Origin: Isoetes taiwanensis
Lineage: Eukaryota > Streptophyta > Lycopodiopsida > Isoetales > Isoetaceae
Reading direction: 5' to 3'
DNA: 64,000 bases
Assembly: GCA_021234155.1 (NCBI GenBank)
Contig: JAJEKV010000028.1
Coordinates: 8,942,134 to 9,006,133, forward strand
The notes under the pieces were generated by a model. That model was not told the origin of the DNA, did not search any database, and was given only the letters and a program-made list of their open reading frames with translations. Position 1 is the first letter of the stretch, and the number at the start of each line of letters is the position of its first letter. This document shows positions 48,563 through 61,544 of the stretch, piece by piece. The position numbers and the translations under genes are program-made.

Positions 48563-48817
48563 GGGGCTTCTAATGTTGCTTACCTAGATCTGACCAATAG
48601 AATACACTCTTTTATGCTAATTGAATAGGGGTTGACCTCGTCTCCCTCACATAAGTGAGTGTCTTCGAGACTACACTCTACATCTTGTGTTTGAATTTGG
48701 TTGAGTGCAGCTGCCATGACACATAGGCATACAGTCTGGTTGGCTGCTCGGTACATAGACCTGAGAATTATCCTCATCCATAGGTTTACTGCAATGAACA
48801 GGACTCTTGCCTTGTCT

Positions 48818-50841
48818 TCATCTCATCCTGAGCCTAGCAGCCAGCCTCCTTTGCTTTGCAGCCTCGTTCAATTGTCTCTGGCAACCAAATACAGCCAGCA
48901 CTCTAGACTGGCCAGCTGGATACATGAATTCCCTCAACATCTTAGTGCTGGCCTCATACAAGGCCTCTGCTTGCTTTCTACTCTCCCTCTCTACTCTGTT
49001 TGCAACAGCCCTTCTGCTGGCCTCCTCCTTCTCAATCTTCCTCTTTGCTGCCTCAACCTTCTTGAGGGCTATCTGTTCCCTCTTAAGCCTTTCAGCCTCT
49101 TCCCTCCTTGTTTCTCTGCTGCAAGTGCTTGGCAGAACCCATCACTGCTGATATGAACTCTACCATGCAGATTAGGAGCAATGCCCCTCCTTCTCGAGGT
49201 TGTTCCTTGTGTATTTTGTTCTGCTTGGCCTTGTGAAGTTTGGCCACAATCCGGACCCATGCCCTGTTGTAGCAAGACCTGCTGCATGGTCCCATGTGTA
49301 GCCCCAACATGTTCACGTGATGTCTGGACGTGCTCCTCCCATTGTAGGTCCACTTCTTGCATGGTGTAACCCTCTACAACATGGGCGTCTATATCCAAGC
49401 CCTGCATACAGGCTTCAAATTGCTCCAGTGGTTCATGCATGACATTGGGTACAACATTCCCATGTTCTTCTCCAACCTCATTTGATGGTTGTCCAATGGG
49501 TGGTGCTGGCACGTACACGTCTTCCCTTGCAAACCTCAACCCTTCCCTTTCAGGAAACACCTTTGTTGTGAATGGCCATATTTAGTTGCCATGCAACCTG
49601 CCTTTATGTTGGATACTGTTAGACCAACTGCAATGGACTAGGAAATCAGTTCAGCTATGTCTTCCCTCTTTGGTCCCATGCTTCTTGACCATATAGTTTG
49701 CCCTAAGTCTTTTGAATGCATCTTTGAATGGTGCAAAGCAAGACACATCTAGTGATTGCAGCCTATGTGATGTTTGGGCAGGTAGTAAGACAAAATGTAT
49801 GTCCATCTCTTTAGCAGTAAGGATGACATCCAGTTCCACATAGCTACCATGGCCATCCAGCAATATGAGATGAGGTCGACCAGGTGAGACCCCTCCAGGA
49901 ACTCTAGACTGAAAATGGGACAGCCATGACAAAAACAATTCAGTGGTCATCTAAGATGATAATTGCTGCACTACTTGAATTGCTCCCTCTTCACACCTTG
50001 CTATGTTGTCTTGCCTCATCCTTGTACCTGTGAAAATATACAAGTTAGGTAGCATGAACCCTTCTGCATTGACACACACTAAAATAGTTACCCATTCCCT
50101 TATATTCATCACTAGTTCACTAACCCTATTCTCCTCTTTCCTGGCAATTATTCTCAAGCCCTTCACTTTCGCAGCTTGGATCCCTGTCTCGTCTGCATTC
50201 TAGATTCTTGGGGGATGGGAGAGGAGTTAAACTCATCATACACCTCTTTCAGCCCTGTGTAGAAGCTATCCAGGTTGGCTTGATTCATTGCCTGGGCACG
50301 TGACACCTCCAATGTTTCGGCTCGTAAGAGAAATCTCAGGGTGTCTTTGCTTGAAAAGCTTCCACCATTTGCTCCCTGCCACACCACCAAAGGTCGAATA
50401 ACCTTCCTTTGCCAACTTGGCTGCACGCTCCTTCACAACGACTAGCGTCACACCCATCTCCTGCTCTGCCCTGCCTATTGCCCAATCAACCAATTCCTTT
50501 TCGTGGGCTAGTGTCAGGATCTGGGGGTGCCTAGTATTCTTTTTTGAAATCCGGCCATACAGCCAATCCCTGATGGACGACTCTGGTATGCCAGATCGTC
50601 TGGATGCCTCTCTAATTGAAATTCCATTTTCACTAACTGCATCAAGGGCGTTCGACATCTCTTCCTCCGTCCATTGCCCTCGCTTTGTTGGTCTCCTTGC
50701 CATTACAGGTGCAAATCCGCTTGCTGCTGGCCCTTTCTTCTTGGCTTTGGGTGCACAAATTTGTTTGCTAGCCATTGTCGTTGGTCTGCCGTTGCTTGGA
50801 GCTGTGGCATCGATCTGTGGTCGGGCCCTAGTCGATACCAT
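48818..50841 (-). pseudogene. pogo/Tigger-like (Tc1/mariner) transposase, broken
   Basis: The N-terminus (50841) has a Lys/Pro-rich stretch and a psq-type helix-turn-helix (WTEEEMSNALDAVSENGISI, SRRSGIPESSIRDWL). A CENP-B-like helix-turn-helix follows (LAHEKELVDWAI, WWKLFKQRHPEI). Then, in other frames, comes the DDE_1 domain: NADETG, LLDGHGS and TSHRLQSLDVSCFAPFK supply the three acidic catalytic residues. The C-terminus is a long charged coiled coil ending near 48818. Breaks include a frame change near 50290, another at a C-run near 50215, stop codons where the family has an aromatic residue before NADETG (about 50202) and before MTTELF (about 49951), and a frame change near 49115. The protein would cut and paste a TA-flanked element. 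I could not define its terminal inverted repeats. Confidence 0.85.
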
Positions 50842-52455
50842 CTCTCTCGTGTGCGGCGAAAACAGGGGAAGAGGTGGATTCTTGGCTGGATTGATCTATG
50901 TCTGATGGAATTGCTCGAGCCTGCTGTATAATCTCGATAATCCATCTCGTTCAAGGCAACTATGGCTGAAATTAGCCCGCCAATTCCAGCCTCCAGCATT
51001 GAATCATGCCTCGGAATGGCCATGGTAGGGGGTCTTTAGGTGCGCGATGGATGGGTCAATAGTACGGGCATCATGGCTTCAAGTTGGATGAACAAGCGAC
51101 ACTTGCCACACGTTGGGAGGGGGAATGGGACAGCGAGGAAACGGAGTTTGGTACAATAGGGTATGGTACATTCGCGAGAGCGGGCAACTCCACCCTAAGG
51201 GCATTTTGATCATATACGTAAGGGCATTTTCATGATTTGAACAAAATAAAAGGGCATTTTCATAGCTGCCCAATTATGATGTTTCGAAGGCGTGAGGTTA
51301 CAAAATTTTGATTGGATAAAGCCACGATGGCACCGGCGAAGAGTGGATAAAGCAAATTGGTCGTTGAATGGAACTTTGTCGGAAGCTTGGCGATGGCGAA
51401 TTGGGGGCTGGTCTTAGAGCTCATGAGATTGGCCGCTGCGGCTATGGAACTAGTTACCCGAGCCCTAGAACGTCTGCATGGTATAAGCCCTCTTTTTCCT
51501 TCTGCTTCCTCTTATTATTCTGCTTCTTCTGCTTCCTCCTCCTCCTTGCTTCTTCGTTGACATCGGCGCGTCCGTACAGGTTTATGGTTCTTTTTTTTAG
51601 TTCAATGAATCCCGTCTTATCTGCCTACATGGAGGATTTCATTCTGTACATAGCGAACAGATTTCATAAGGCACATGATCAAAAATTTCATCAGAAGGTT
51701 TTAGACCAAATTTACAGATAACTTTGCTATCATGATATTGAACAAAGTTTAGTGAAATTGGTACAATATCATCTCTCTGACAATTTAGCAAGCTTCAGAA
51801 TGGCATGCTACTGCGCAAAAAAGTGACGGAAGATTGCCTTTGCAGGCTGAGTTTTTTATGCAGCTATACAAGAGCAGCGAAGACAGTTAACTTAAGTTAT
51901 GGATGTTATCTGAAATATATTCACAGATGCTGTTTGTAATTTAAAAGGCCAGCACAGATATCATATGCCTGGTATGTTGGCTTCTTGCAGCGAAAATTGT
52001 GGACTTCTACCACGAACATCCACGTAATACCATCTATTTAACAAGATTCGTCTTCATTCTTCCTGTTGAAAATTTATGTCGTGTATGCATGTACCTTCGC
52101 ATAATTTCACAATTTGCCATTGAATCAATCAAGAAATTATCTGCCAATATTACAAATTTAATTGTTAATATTACGACTTTGCTTTCTGGATACGCTAGTT
52201 TTCATCATCAAGGGCAACATCCCACGGTGTTAAGTCTGCATTAAGACGGGATAAAGTCTACATTTGTTTCCTTTTCATTTGCAACAATCTTCAGATCAAC
52301 TGGTGAAGTTCATCTACAATGATTTACATAACTACAGCTGTTGCTTTGGGTGCAACACAGAATTTACAAAACTACAGCTCATTTACAAGGGTCGTAGCAA
52401 GTGTCATCTACAATCAGCAACTTTCATTGACTACAAAGCTTGTCATGGCCTAAAT
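50842..52455. other. Spacer between pogo relic and BRIZ gene
   Basis: A GGGCATTTT(G/C)AT phrase recurs three times at 51197-51262. Plus-strand fragments at 51357-51560 and 51990-52080 have slight coding texture (MDFYHEHPRNTIYLTRF) but no recognised family. 52260-52455 is probably the 3' UTR of the neighbouring minus-strand gene. Confidence 0.35.
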
Positions 52456-55400
52456 CTAAGGGCGGCGATTCTTTCTCCCAGCTCTGGCTGTCCTAATGCC
52501 CTTTGATTTTGTAGCACTCGCAGGTAAGGCTAAAACACTGCCATCTTGAACCTCAGTAGAGCTTGCAATTGTCTTTTGTGCTTCTACGAAAATGGTGAAG
52601 TCCCTTACCTGCCACATTAGACAAATACAAAATTAGCCAATCAAAGTTGCACATCACAGTTCACTGCATCGAGCAGCTTCTTGGATTCCTTAGACTGTAA
52701 TCCAACTGTTTATTTACTAAGAGCCAGTTGATATAAAAGGTGAATGGATCTGTGAAAGGTTAGATGCCTTTATCTTCCTTTATCCAATGTTCATTCCTTG
52801 TAGCTCACCTACGTAATAAAAGTTATCATGATACTACCACCTCTTTGCTGGCATAAGTTAACTACTATAACTATGCTTTACTTCACTGGTTTGCTAGCAT
52901 CTTCAAGTATTGCAACCAATTCTATGACAACTACCTGCTCAACAAGATCAGAAATTTGTTCATCTTTCTCCTTCAACACTGTATGCAGCCTGCAGAAGAA
53001 TGCCATAAGTGAGATATGTTTTTTAAATAGAACATAAGATACGACTGCTAACATGAAAAATGCAGTACTGATCAATCTATATACCTTTCCTCGACCTCTT
53101 GGCATTTAATTTTCCATTCCCGCTGAGTACTACATAAAGACTGGTTTACCTGTAACCATTAATGTATTTACAAACTGAGAAATAATGCGCATTATTATTG
53201 TTACGTAATCTCATGATAGCTTACCTGCCTTAAGAATTTGTTCCGTTCTTCACATTTCTCCAGCCTCATGTTCACCTCTTGTGATTTTGCCTCTAGTGCC
53301 TTCTCTACAGCTTCTGATATACAGGCTCCCATTTTATCTTCAATATCCGCAAGCAATGACTCATAATACTGATGGAGAATGGCCATGTTAAGCTGCATGT
53401 AGGTTTACTATTGGTAGGAAACAGAGAAAAACTGGAAGGCAAGTAACACTACCTTTCTTTGGCTCTCGAGTTGAGTTGTCAACAGGTAATTATATTCATA
53501 ATCCAGCTGCACAAACATCAAAACACTTAATTCATAAACTATAACTGAACATGTTTGCTTAGGCTTGTTCACTTACAGCTTCTAACTTACTCCTGAAAAC
53601 AGCCTGAGCAACATCAGTACCATGAGTAAACTCACAACTGCTACCACCATCATTGCAGGAACTATCAAGTTCTACAAACTTTCCATCACTCCTTGACTGG
53701 ATAAGGCGATGCACATACTTATCACCCACATAGTCCCAAACCTGCTGACTGCCTAGCTCGAGAGAATAACAATGTGCTGTTTCTTGCCAATGCTTGAATG
53801 CATGACGTTCCTGATATCTATAACAAATAAAGTCATTAGACATAGGCTATGTCCATTCTGCCATAATAGACCTCAACTCTCCATTCTGCAGTAATGCTTG
53901 TGCTATGGCATACACAAACAAGTATTCTCACAAATACAGACTATTCCTAACAGCAGCGAAATTTGCATCAGATCAGAAACTTTACAAATTACTTTATTCT
54001 TTTCCATCCATCATCAGAGAATTTGTCTTGAAAATAGAAGTGTTACAAAAAGTACCGAAAAAATATATGGGGTCTGGAATGAGTCAAATTGCATACAGGC
54101 AAAGCATCTTAACAACAATGAACAGCCATTAAAACATAATCAAGCACAGAACAATTAATGAATTTTAAAGTTGCTGTCTAATTTCGTCTAATATGAAAAT
54201 GTTTACATACCTTCCACAACCAAGAAATCCACATATTAGACAAATCCAAAGATTCTCCGATGTTGAACATGCAGAGCAGGTATACATCTCAGACATGGTA
54301 CAATGCCTGCAGGCCTGTCATCCAAGACAACTTAATTACTCAGGTATATGATTAAGGCCTAGTTAAAGCCTAAGCTTCTTTACAAGGAAAGTAGTATCCT
54401 AGATACGTATTGGCTTCCTTACAACAGACCCCAATTTGCAGGAGGAAAATGTTAAAAGCCTGTGTGTTACATCGTTCACAAACCCAACCACAAAAGTAAC
54501 AATAAAGAAAGGGTCTAGTTTACATTCTTCTACGATATTGAAAGACAAAGAATCAGAAGTGGCTAAACATTCAACACTGAAATATAATGAACTTACAGAA
54601 CATGACAAATCTGCCCACTTGGATGTGCAGGATGTATGGAAAGAATGGTCGCAGAGAGTGGTTTGTATTCCACTGATATGCTCATCAAGTCTCTCTGGAA
54701 TAGACAAGGAAGACTAAGGAACATGCAAAATGTATGAAAGTGAACCCCAAACAAATGCCCCATTTATTTCCAACAACAAACGGAAAGACAAATGCGGCAC
54801 CAGCAATAATCTGTGTGGGCTCAATTGTAGGAGGAATTAAAGGGCAGCCTAATGTAAATATCATGAAAATATAAGTGTCATAAATGACGGGACCATTATG
54901 ACTAGATCAATAAAAACAAGAGATCTAAGCAAATGTTACACTCAAAATGCTTAGGGAGTGCAGCAAAAAAAATGAATCTTCAATTTTCTTCACAAACAGC
55001 ATCACCACATAGCATTTTTGAAGTTCTATGTCCTTTTGGAATAAAAACAAGCCTGACGGTCACATCATTTCAAACTCACGGATGGGGAGACTCGCCCTTT
55101 TTTAATTTCCCGAAGAAGCATGCCTCAACACTCATGCACAGAGTAGCCCCAAGTCACAACCCACTAGAGACCATATGGAAATAGATAATTACCGAGACAA
55201 ACTGGGCATGTAGGAAGCTCAGTCAGCCCGAGAGGAGCAACTCCTGCCTGCTTTTCAGAACTGAAGTACTGTATGTCTGCTATAAATAGTATATGACAGA
55301 TTTCAGCCTGGTATGAAAACGTAGCTGTCAGTATATCTAGAAATCTCCTGCGATCCTTTTTACTGCCTACAATGGTCTCAACAATGGACGAACAAAAAAA

Positions 55401-58210
55401 ACCCTTTTCAATCTTAACAATAATAAGCACCTTTTCAAGCCTATCTTAACAATAGTAAGCAGCTTCGTACGATAGGAAGCTTGCCTCCAATAATTATGGT
55501 TTGACCTGTTATCGCCAGAGGGTCATATCACCATTTTTTTCCAGTATTAATTTGTAAATGTCAACCCTCAGGTTTGTATGTAGCATCAACCAAGAAGTCA
55601 GCAGCACCTAGACTCCTAAGAGTTGGACAGTTTTGTGTCTGGTACTGTTAGTATAAGTAGCGTGAGAACGCGTGAGAACGAAATGAAACTTGTATGAAGA
55701 CATGAAAAGTTGGAACTTTATACAAAACATTTTGCAAACCAAGTTCAAATTGCGAACTCAGATTACATTCAATATCTTAGAAGACCCTGGGGTTTAGGAG
55801 ACAAAGCATACTATCAACTCAACATATGAGATGCACAAAAATTAGGTGAGCATCTCATATTTGTAGAAATCCAAAGATATCTGCTGCAAAACAGTGTATA
55901 GACTAGTCAGATAAATGGTACCTAGGTAACACTGCCAAACTGCATCATATGCTGGACTGTGAGAAAACAGTCATCCTCAATTTCCCAAGAAACATATACT
56001 TCACATACTCTTTAAAATTGCATGTCAATGCCCGCATTCGATCTATCATCCAGCAGTGCAGCAGTTGGCAGGCTGTCAGGGAGATATTGTTAAGCATGTA
56101 TATGATCACAGGTTGATATCTCTTTGGTATTTCTCCACTCCTTGTGCATTTGTCCATATCTTATCAATCACTCCAACTCGTATCAGACTTCCAGTTGCTC
56201 TAACAAATTTTTCATGGAGATATCCAGGATTTGAGCCTAGTTACATACAAAAGATTTGGTGCTTTCCAATCTAACAATAGCATGCATATCTAGATTATAA
56301 TAGTATTTCAAGTTTTATCCCTCGTTCTTCACAAGAAAACATTCCCGTACTGCTTCAATACCCTTGCCTTCCTTGTGTTCCTTCCCTTAAAAAGAAATGT
56401 AAGAAAATCAGGTCACCCTTTAGACCAGCCAGGGATTGAAAGCCAATATGGGAGTGACTTAATGCAATTTACTTTTTGGCCAGCTTTACTTAGCACACTG
56501 AAGGGATGAGGCTGTTCCTGAAGGATAAAGAATCTGATCTTCTTGTATGTCTCTCATAGACCATATCGATCTTTAGTAGATGTTAATGAAAATCTTTGGC
56601 ATGCTCTATCACATAATTGAATCCTCGCATTGTACTAAATAAAGTCAATCTACTTTTTAGTAACTGCAACATCCAGAGGATATTATCTGATCCAAATAAA
56701 CACCTTCTCTAATGCTTGATGTGCAAAATATGCCAAACACGATGCTCTTTGTTCTATCCATAAACTTACATATACAAGTCCTATATCAAAAATTATATCC
56801 TGTCAGCATGGTTCCATGGCATTAGCCAATGTTCCAACTCATCAATATAAATCTCAAAGAAAGGAGATCCCCAGTATCACATAATATTTGTTTGTCATGT
56901 TTCTCAAAATCTAAGCTGTGCCACATTGTTCATATAGCAAACTATTGCAATATGCAGTTCAGCTGGGAACATGGAGATCAACAAGTGTCTTAAGTGATTT
57001 AGTTTTGAGACTTTATCAAATACTGGCTTTTATTCCTTCTTACCGTCACTAAAAAGAGAACTATAATGTAATGCGGCAGGCTTTATTGGGAACACAAAAT
57101 TTAGTTACGGGTCTCTAAAACAGATTGGAGATATATAAAATTATTAAAGGGGTTGAAAACTATTGGTAGCTTGGCAATCTCGTGCATTTTTTCCAAGCAC
57201 GTATTTGTTTTCAAGAATAACTAATGTTGTAAATATGTACAAGGAAGTCTGAATTATTTTAACCAGGGTTCTTTTAATATGACCATCTATGTCACATTAA
57301 GACCTGCTGTCCTTAAATTAGAATAACTATCGTTTGCAACATGAGGTAAATGTCATGCCATAATGAGTGATTGTGAAATACCTGCAATGATGAGAAAGGT
57401 TTTCCATTACATTGACTGTAGAAGCCATTTGCTGAGCATTGACTGCTAAACTTCAAAAAGACAGTATAACGATCTTCGGCTTCATCATTCCTGATAAACA
57501 AACCATCTTTTGTATCGTTAAGTTATAGCTGATTCCAATTTGAAGGGATTGTCCTGTTTGAACAAGCCTTGCTCGGATACATAAAAGCAATTGTAACTTC
57601 ACTTCTTGTAGAAGTTATTTTGGAACTAAATGGATCATATCTACATCGATTGACATTTATTATATCCACTTCCAAAGGTAGAGACACTATAAGAGTTTGT
57701 TTCGTATTTTTGTTGATTACTGTAATATCTCCAAGAAAAAAAAAACTTTTTACAAGAGTGTGTACGTGCGTACCGTAGTATTCGCATTTCGCTGATGTCA
57801 TCAATAAATGATCCAGAAAATTGACAAAAATCAGATGGGGAGACATTTCGTGGGACAGCAAGCACGCACAATTGGCCATTATGGTCCTCCTGCAAGAAGA
57901 GATAAATTCAGCTAGCTCGTGACTTATATTTCGTCTAATTGATTAATTGTTTCTGTCAAATACTGGAACACCAGGTATCAGTTACCAGTACCTTGCTCAT
58001 ATTTCCAGAATTTAAAGAGACATTACGGAAGATATGCATAACTCCACGTAATGAATCAGCCTTGGGAACTTTCAAAGACTTATTACTGCCTTCATCAACA
58101 AAACCTTGTTGGAATCTACCGGTAGCAGAAGTCTTCCATTGGGACAAAACCGCTAGAATGGATCCCTCCTCTTGAGGCTCCTCGACAGTATGAATTTTGA
58201 CGGTAAACAT
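52456..58210 (-). CDS. BRIZ: BRAP2-type RING / UBP zinc-finger E3 ubiquitin ligase (BRIZ family), 12 exons
   Basis: Exons: 58210-57992, 57889-57774, 57490-57382, 55307-55193, 54694-54597, 54314-54211, 53817-53577, 53506-53453, 53392-53225, 53149-53085, 52989-52935, 52608-52456. All junctions are GT-AG and the lengths sum to 1497 nt, i.e. 498 residues plus stop, close to Arabidopsis BRIZ1/BRIZ2. The domains in order are an RRM-like BRAP2 domain (about 74-165), a RING finger from CPVCLERL to SCSACRHC (about 181-225), a UBP zinc finger (CSACSTSENLWICLICGFLGCGR, then HWQETAHCYSLEL; about 225-290), and a coiled coil (about 335-448) with a basic C-terminus. In Arabidopsis the BRIZ proteins form a heteromeric E3 complex needed for seed germination. 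Intron 3 (about 2.07 kb) is much longer than the rest. The start at 58210 is the first ATG of the exon and leads directly into a typical N-terminus. No defects are visible, so this is probably a working gene. Confidence 0.93.
55308..57381 (-). other. Long intron 3 of the BRIZ gene
   Basis: About 2.07 kb against roughly 75-900 bp for the other introns. It is AT-rich with no recognised element or ORF. An old insertion could explain the length but I see no ends. Confidence 0.6.
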
Positions 58211-59089
58211 TGATCGCAGCTGTTTCTGATACTTGATAAGTAATCTTGCGGTGGTTTTCCCGGGCGAAATATTGTGCCCCTAGGGCAAAACTGGGGGCAA
58301 AAACTCTTGTTTGGTGTGTGGAGGTGAATATTCTGAATATACCATCGGTATCCGTAGCATTATTCTTTTCACCAGCTGGTTTTCCTTCTTGATTTTGTGT
58401 TTGTAATTTTTTGGGTTGCCCGTACGGGGTACGGGCAAAGCCATACGGGCAACCCTTGGGATGATAGGGGAGTGACGTATAAAAGGCCCAGATGTTAGAT
58501 GTTAGAATAAGTTAAAATATTCTTTATGGACGGCTTTTTGGATTCTACTTAGAGTTAGTAACGGTTAGACGGTGTGGATTTTATAGGAGCCTGGTGGAAG
58601 GTGGAGACATAATCTTCGTTTTTTGGCGGCGCCGCGAGATAGCATGGCTAAGGCCCTTTTTCAACATCACTAATGTCTTATATTTCTCAAAATATGATTA
58701 GGCCAAATAAGCAATAAGACACGTTGGTTTTTCCACTGAAATTTTTAAGACATGTCGCATAGAGAAGTCGTACAACTCTAAAGTCTTATTTTCTTCCGGG
58801 GGAAATCCCCCGCCACAAAAAAAGACATCAAAGCCTATCCAATTAGAGACTACCTTTGCCGAAAACTTAGGATGTCGCAAAGAAAAGGAATGGAAAGGAA
58901 TTGTTGGACTGTAATCGGTGGATTGGAATCGCCGGAACTGAAGAAAATAACACTATAGATTATTTTGACTAGACAATTCAAAGATAAAATTGAATGTCTA
59001 CCCTTTACTTCATTCAAACATTCAAATATTAATGCAATGGTCTCAATAACTTATATCTCAACCATATAGTTTACCTTTAACATGCTACA
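58211..59089. promoter_or_regulatory. Upstream region of the BRIZ gene
   Basis: It probably contains the 5' UTR and promoter near 58211-58650. It includes the hairpin at 58413-58455 and a GGCGGCGCCGCG GC-box-like patch near 58625. From about 58670 to 58900 there is an AAGTCTTAT / ATAAGAC-bearing stretch that could be a MITE remnant. Confidence 0.4.
58413..58455. repeat. Inverted repeat GGGTTGCCCGTA / TACGGGCAACCC
   Basis: Perfect 12-bp arms with a 19-base spacer that itself contains GTACGGGGTACGGGC. It lies about 200 bp upstream of the BRIZ start codon. Confidence 0.85.
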
Positions 59090-59509
59090 GTAAAAACATT
59101 GTAGCAGAGGTATTGACCGATTCACTGTAGCAGGATTGACCCTTTCTTCGACAGCCCAAGCAGCAATCAAATCAATCTAAGCACACCTGCAAAGCTCAAT
59201 CACAGAACCAATAATCAACATTAAATCCTTCTTCAGTATTTCTAGATCAAGATCCGGCCGCTATGGCGAGCCGATCGATCTGCTGCATTCTGAATAGAGT
59301 AACTTTCCTTTTTTCGAATATAAGGGTTCCCTCCACATTGATTTATCCCATATTAATAGAAGTCTTCAATGGTCATGTTTTTTCCTTTTTGAATATAACT
59401 ATGCTCCATATAACTCTGAAGTTCGACCTTTAACCTTAGGTTAAATCCTTCTCAACCTAGATTTTATCTAGGTCATATCAACATGATTATAACATAATTA
59501 ATTTCTACA
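59090..59509 (-). repeat. Copia 2 3' LTR
   Basis: On the minus strand it begins TGTAGAAATTAATTATG at 59509, immediately after the polypurine tract GAAGGGGGAAA. The far end near 59090 is estimated. Unlike copia 1, the last codon of pol overlaps the LTR start. Confidence 0.6.
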
Positions 59510-61190
59510 TTTCCCCCTTCATGTTATAATCAATGCACTGGATCTTCTTCTTTAATTCTGTAAACTTCCCCTCAGGTAGAGCTTTAATCAAGATGTCTGC
59601 CAACTGCCTTGAAGTATTTACATATATAAGCTTGACTGTATTCTTCTTCACAACTTCCCTAATAAAATGTAGTTCTAACTCTATATGCTTAGTTCTTTCA
59701 TGAAGAACTAGATCTTTAGTCATAGCAATACAACTAGTACTATCATAGTATAATTCAATGGCCTTGAATTGATCATAACGTAGCTCAATCAGAAGTCTTC
59801 TCTCCCATATTAATTCTTTGGTAGTTAATGCAGCTGAGACATATTCAGCCTCAGCACTAGACATAGCAATTGCATTCTGTTTTTTGCATTTCCATGCAAC
59901 TGGAGCCCCTCCTATAAAGGTTAAATAAGCTGAGGTAGATTTTCGTGTGTCAAGGTCTCCTCCCTAATCTGCATCACAATAAGCCTGCAATTGTAAGTTC
60001 TTTGTACTATATCTTATTCCATCATTCATTGTCCCCTTAAGGTATCTTAATACCCTTTTTGCTGCTATCCAATGATCCCTTCCTGGATCATTATTGTACC
60101 TGCTTAACATATTTACTGCATAGGATATGTCTGGTCGTGTGCAATTAGCTACATAAGATAGGCATCCTATCAATGACATATAAGGTATATTTTTCATTTC
60201 TTCTCGTTCCCTTTCTGTCTTTGAACTCATTTTGGCAGAGATCTTGCATCCTGGTATAATGGGAGTCTTAGAAATGTTACAGTCTCTCATTTTAAATTTA
60301 TCAAGCATCCCTTCAATCTGACCCGTCTTGTTTATTCTATCCCTGTACACTTCAATTCCCAAGAATTTTCTCAACTCACCTAAGTCTGACATCTTAAATT
60401 TATTGTTCAGAATATTCTTGCAGTGCTCCAGAATCTTAACTCCCTTGGAGATCATTATGTTGTCATCTACATAAAGTGCTATTATGCACCATTCATCTCC
60501 AACTTTGTATTTATAGAGATTACCATCTGCAGCTTAATAAAACCATGTTCTCTAAGATAGGAATCTATACATTTGTACCATTCCCTTGGAGATTGCCTGA
60601 GACCAAACACTGCCCTTTTTAGCTTCCAAACTTTTCCAGTTCCTACTTCAAAGCCTGTTGATTGTTTCATATAAATTTTCTCCTCAAGTTTTGCATTTAA
60701 AAATGTTGTATTCACATCCATGTCATGTATCTCCATGTTTGATGCATTGCAATAGCTAGTAGCATTCTTATGCTATTCATTTTCACAAGAGGTGAAAAAG
60801 TTTCTTCATAGTTTTGACCATACTTCTGTGTTAAGCCTTGAGCTACTAGACGAGCCTTAAACTTTGGTGTTTTCCCATCTGCTCCTGTCTTTATTTTGAA
60901 CAACCATTTACTTCCTACAATGTTGTTATCATTTGGTGTATCTACAAGTTCATATGTATCAGTTCTACTGAAGGAGCTCATTTCTTTTTGCATAGCTTTA
61001 ACCATTGTTTGCTATCAGCTGAGACAATGGCTTCTCCATATGTTTTTGGAACAGAAACATCTAGATGCATCAATATTTCAAATAGACCAAGAATCTCACC
61101 TTCATTATCCTTGATTCTTTTGCTTTTGCCCAAGTCGTCTCTTCCAAACTTTTCATAATTGGCACTTTTCAATCCTCTTTACAAAGACTC
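59505..61190 (-). pseudogene. Ty1/copia retrotransposon 2 fragment: RT and RNase H
   Basis: On the minus strand 61005-60712 holds the RT start (VGSKWLFKIKTGADGKTPKFKARLVA, shown here as two blocks: VGSKWLFKIK and FKARLVAQGL). 60736-60482 continues with GLRQSPREWYKCI. About 60500-59964 has the YVDD motif, MSDLGELRKFLGIEV and GCLSYVANCTRPDISYAVNM. 59964-59505 is RNase H with AMSSAEAEYVSA and the C-terminal LADILIKALPEGKF. The breaks are a frame change near 60720, a missing base near 60490 and a stop after YCDAD near 59962. Gag, protease and integrase are absent beyond about 61190, so the element is 5'-truncated. Confidence 0.9.
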
Positions 61191-61544
61191 CGGCATCCAA
61201 TTTCTGATTCTCCCTACCAACAATCTGTGCATTATTGAAATACATGGGGTATGAATTCAAATTCATACAACATGTAACTTAAACACATTTATATAGGGTA
61301 GCGACTTCTTTATGTTTGGGCAACTAGCACTATATTTAATAAGAATCTAGCTAAAAATCGCAATTTGAACTACACATTATTATATATTTGGTTCAAAAAT
61401 TGCCAATTGGCTTGCAGCCACATTAGAAAAAAAATAGGAAAAATGGCCAGTTTAGGCTACACTTTTGGGGGCATATTTTACAAGGAATGGCCAATTCATT
61501 ATACTTATACAAAATTATAGGTCCCTTAAAATTTTCCCTGATTA
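61191..61544. other. Junction between two oppositely oriented copia fragments
   Basis: About 350 bp of AT-rich DNA without ORF or LTR match. It separates the 5'-truncated copia 2 (minus) from copia 3 (plus). Confidence 0.45.

Noticed and set aside
48779-49156. 151-codon plus-strand ORF
   Set aside because: It is antisense to the charged coiled-coil tail of the transposase. Leu/Ser richness follows from that.
50417-50931. 162-codon plus ORF opposite the pogo-like transposase
   Set aside because: A shadow of the helix-turn-helix region, which has clear family features on the minus strand.
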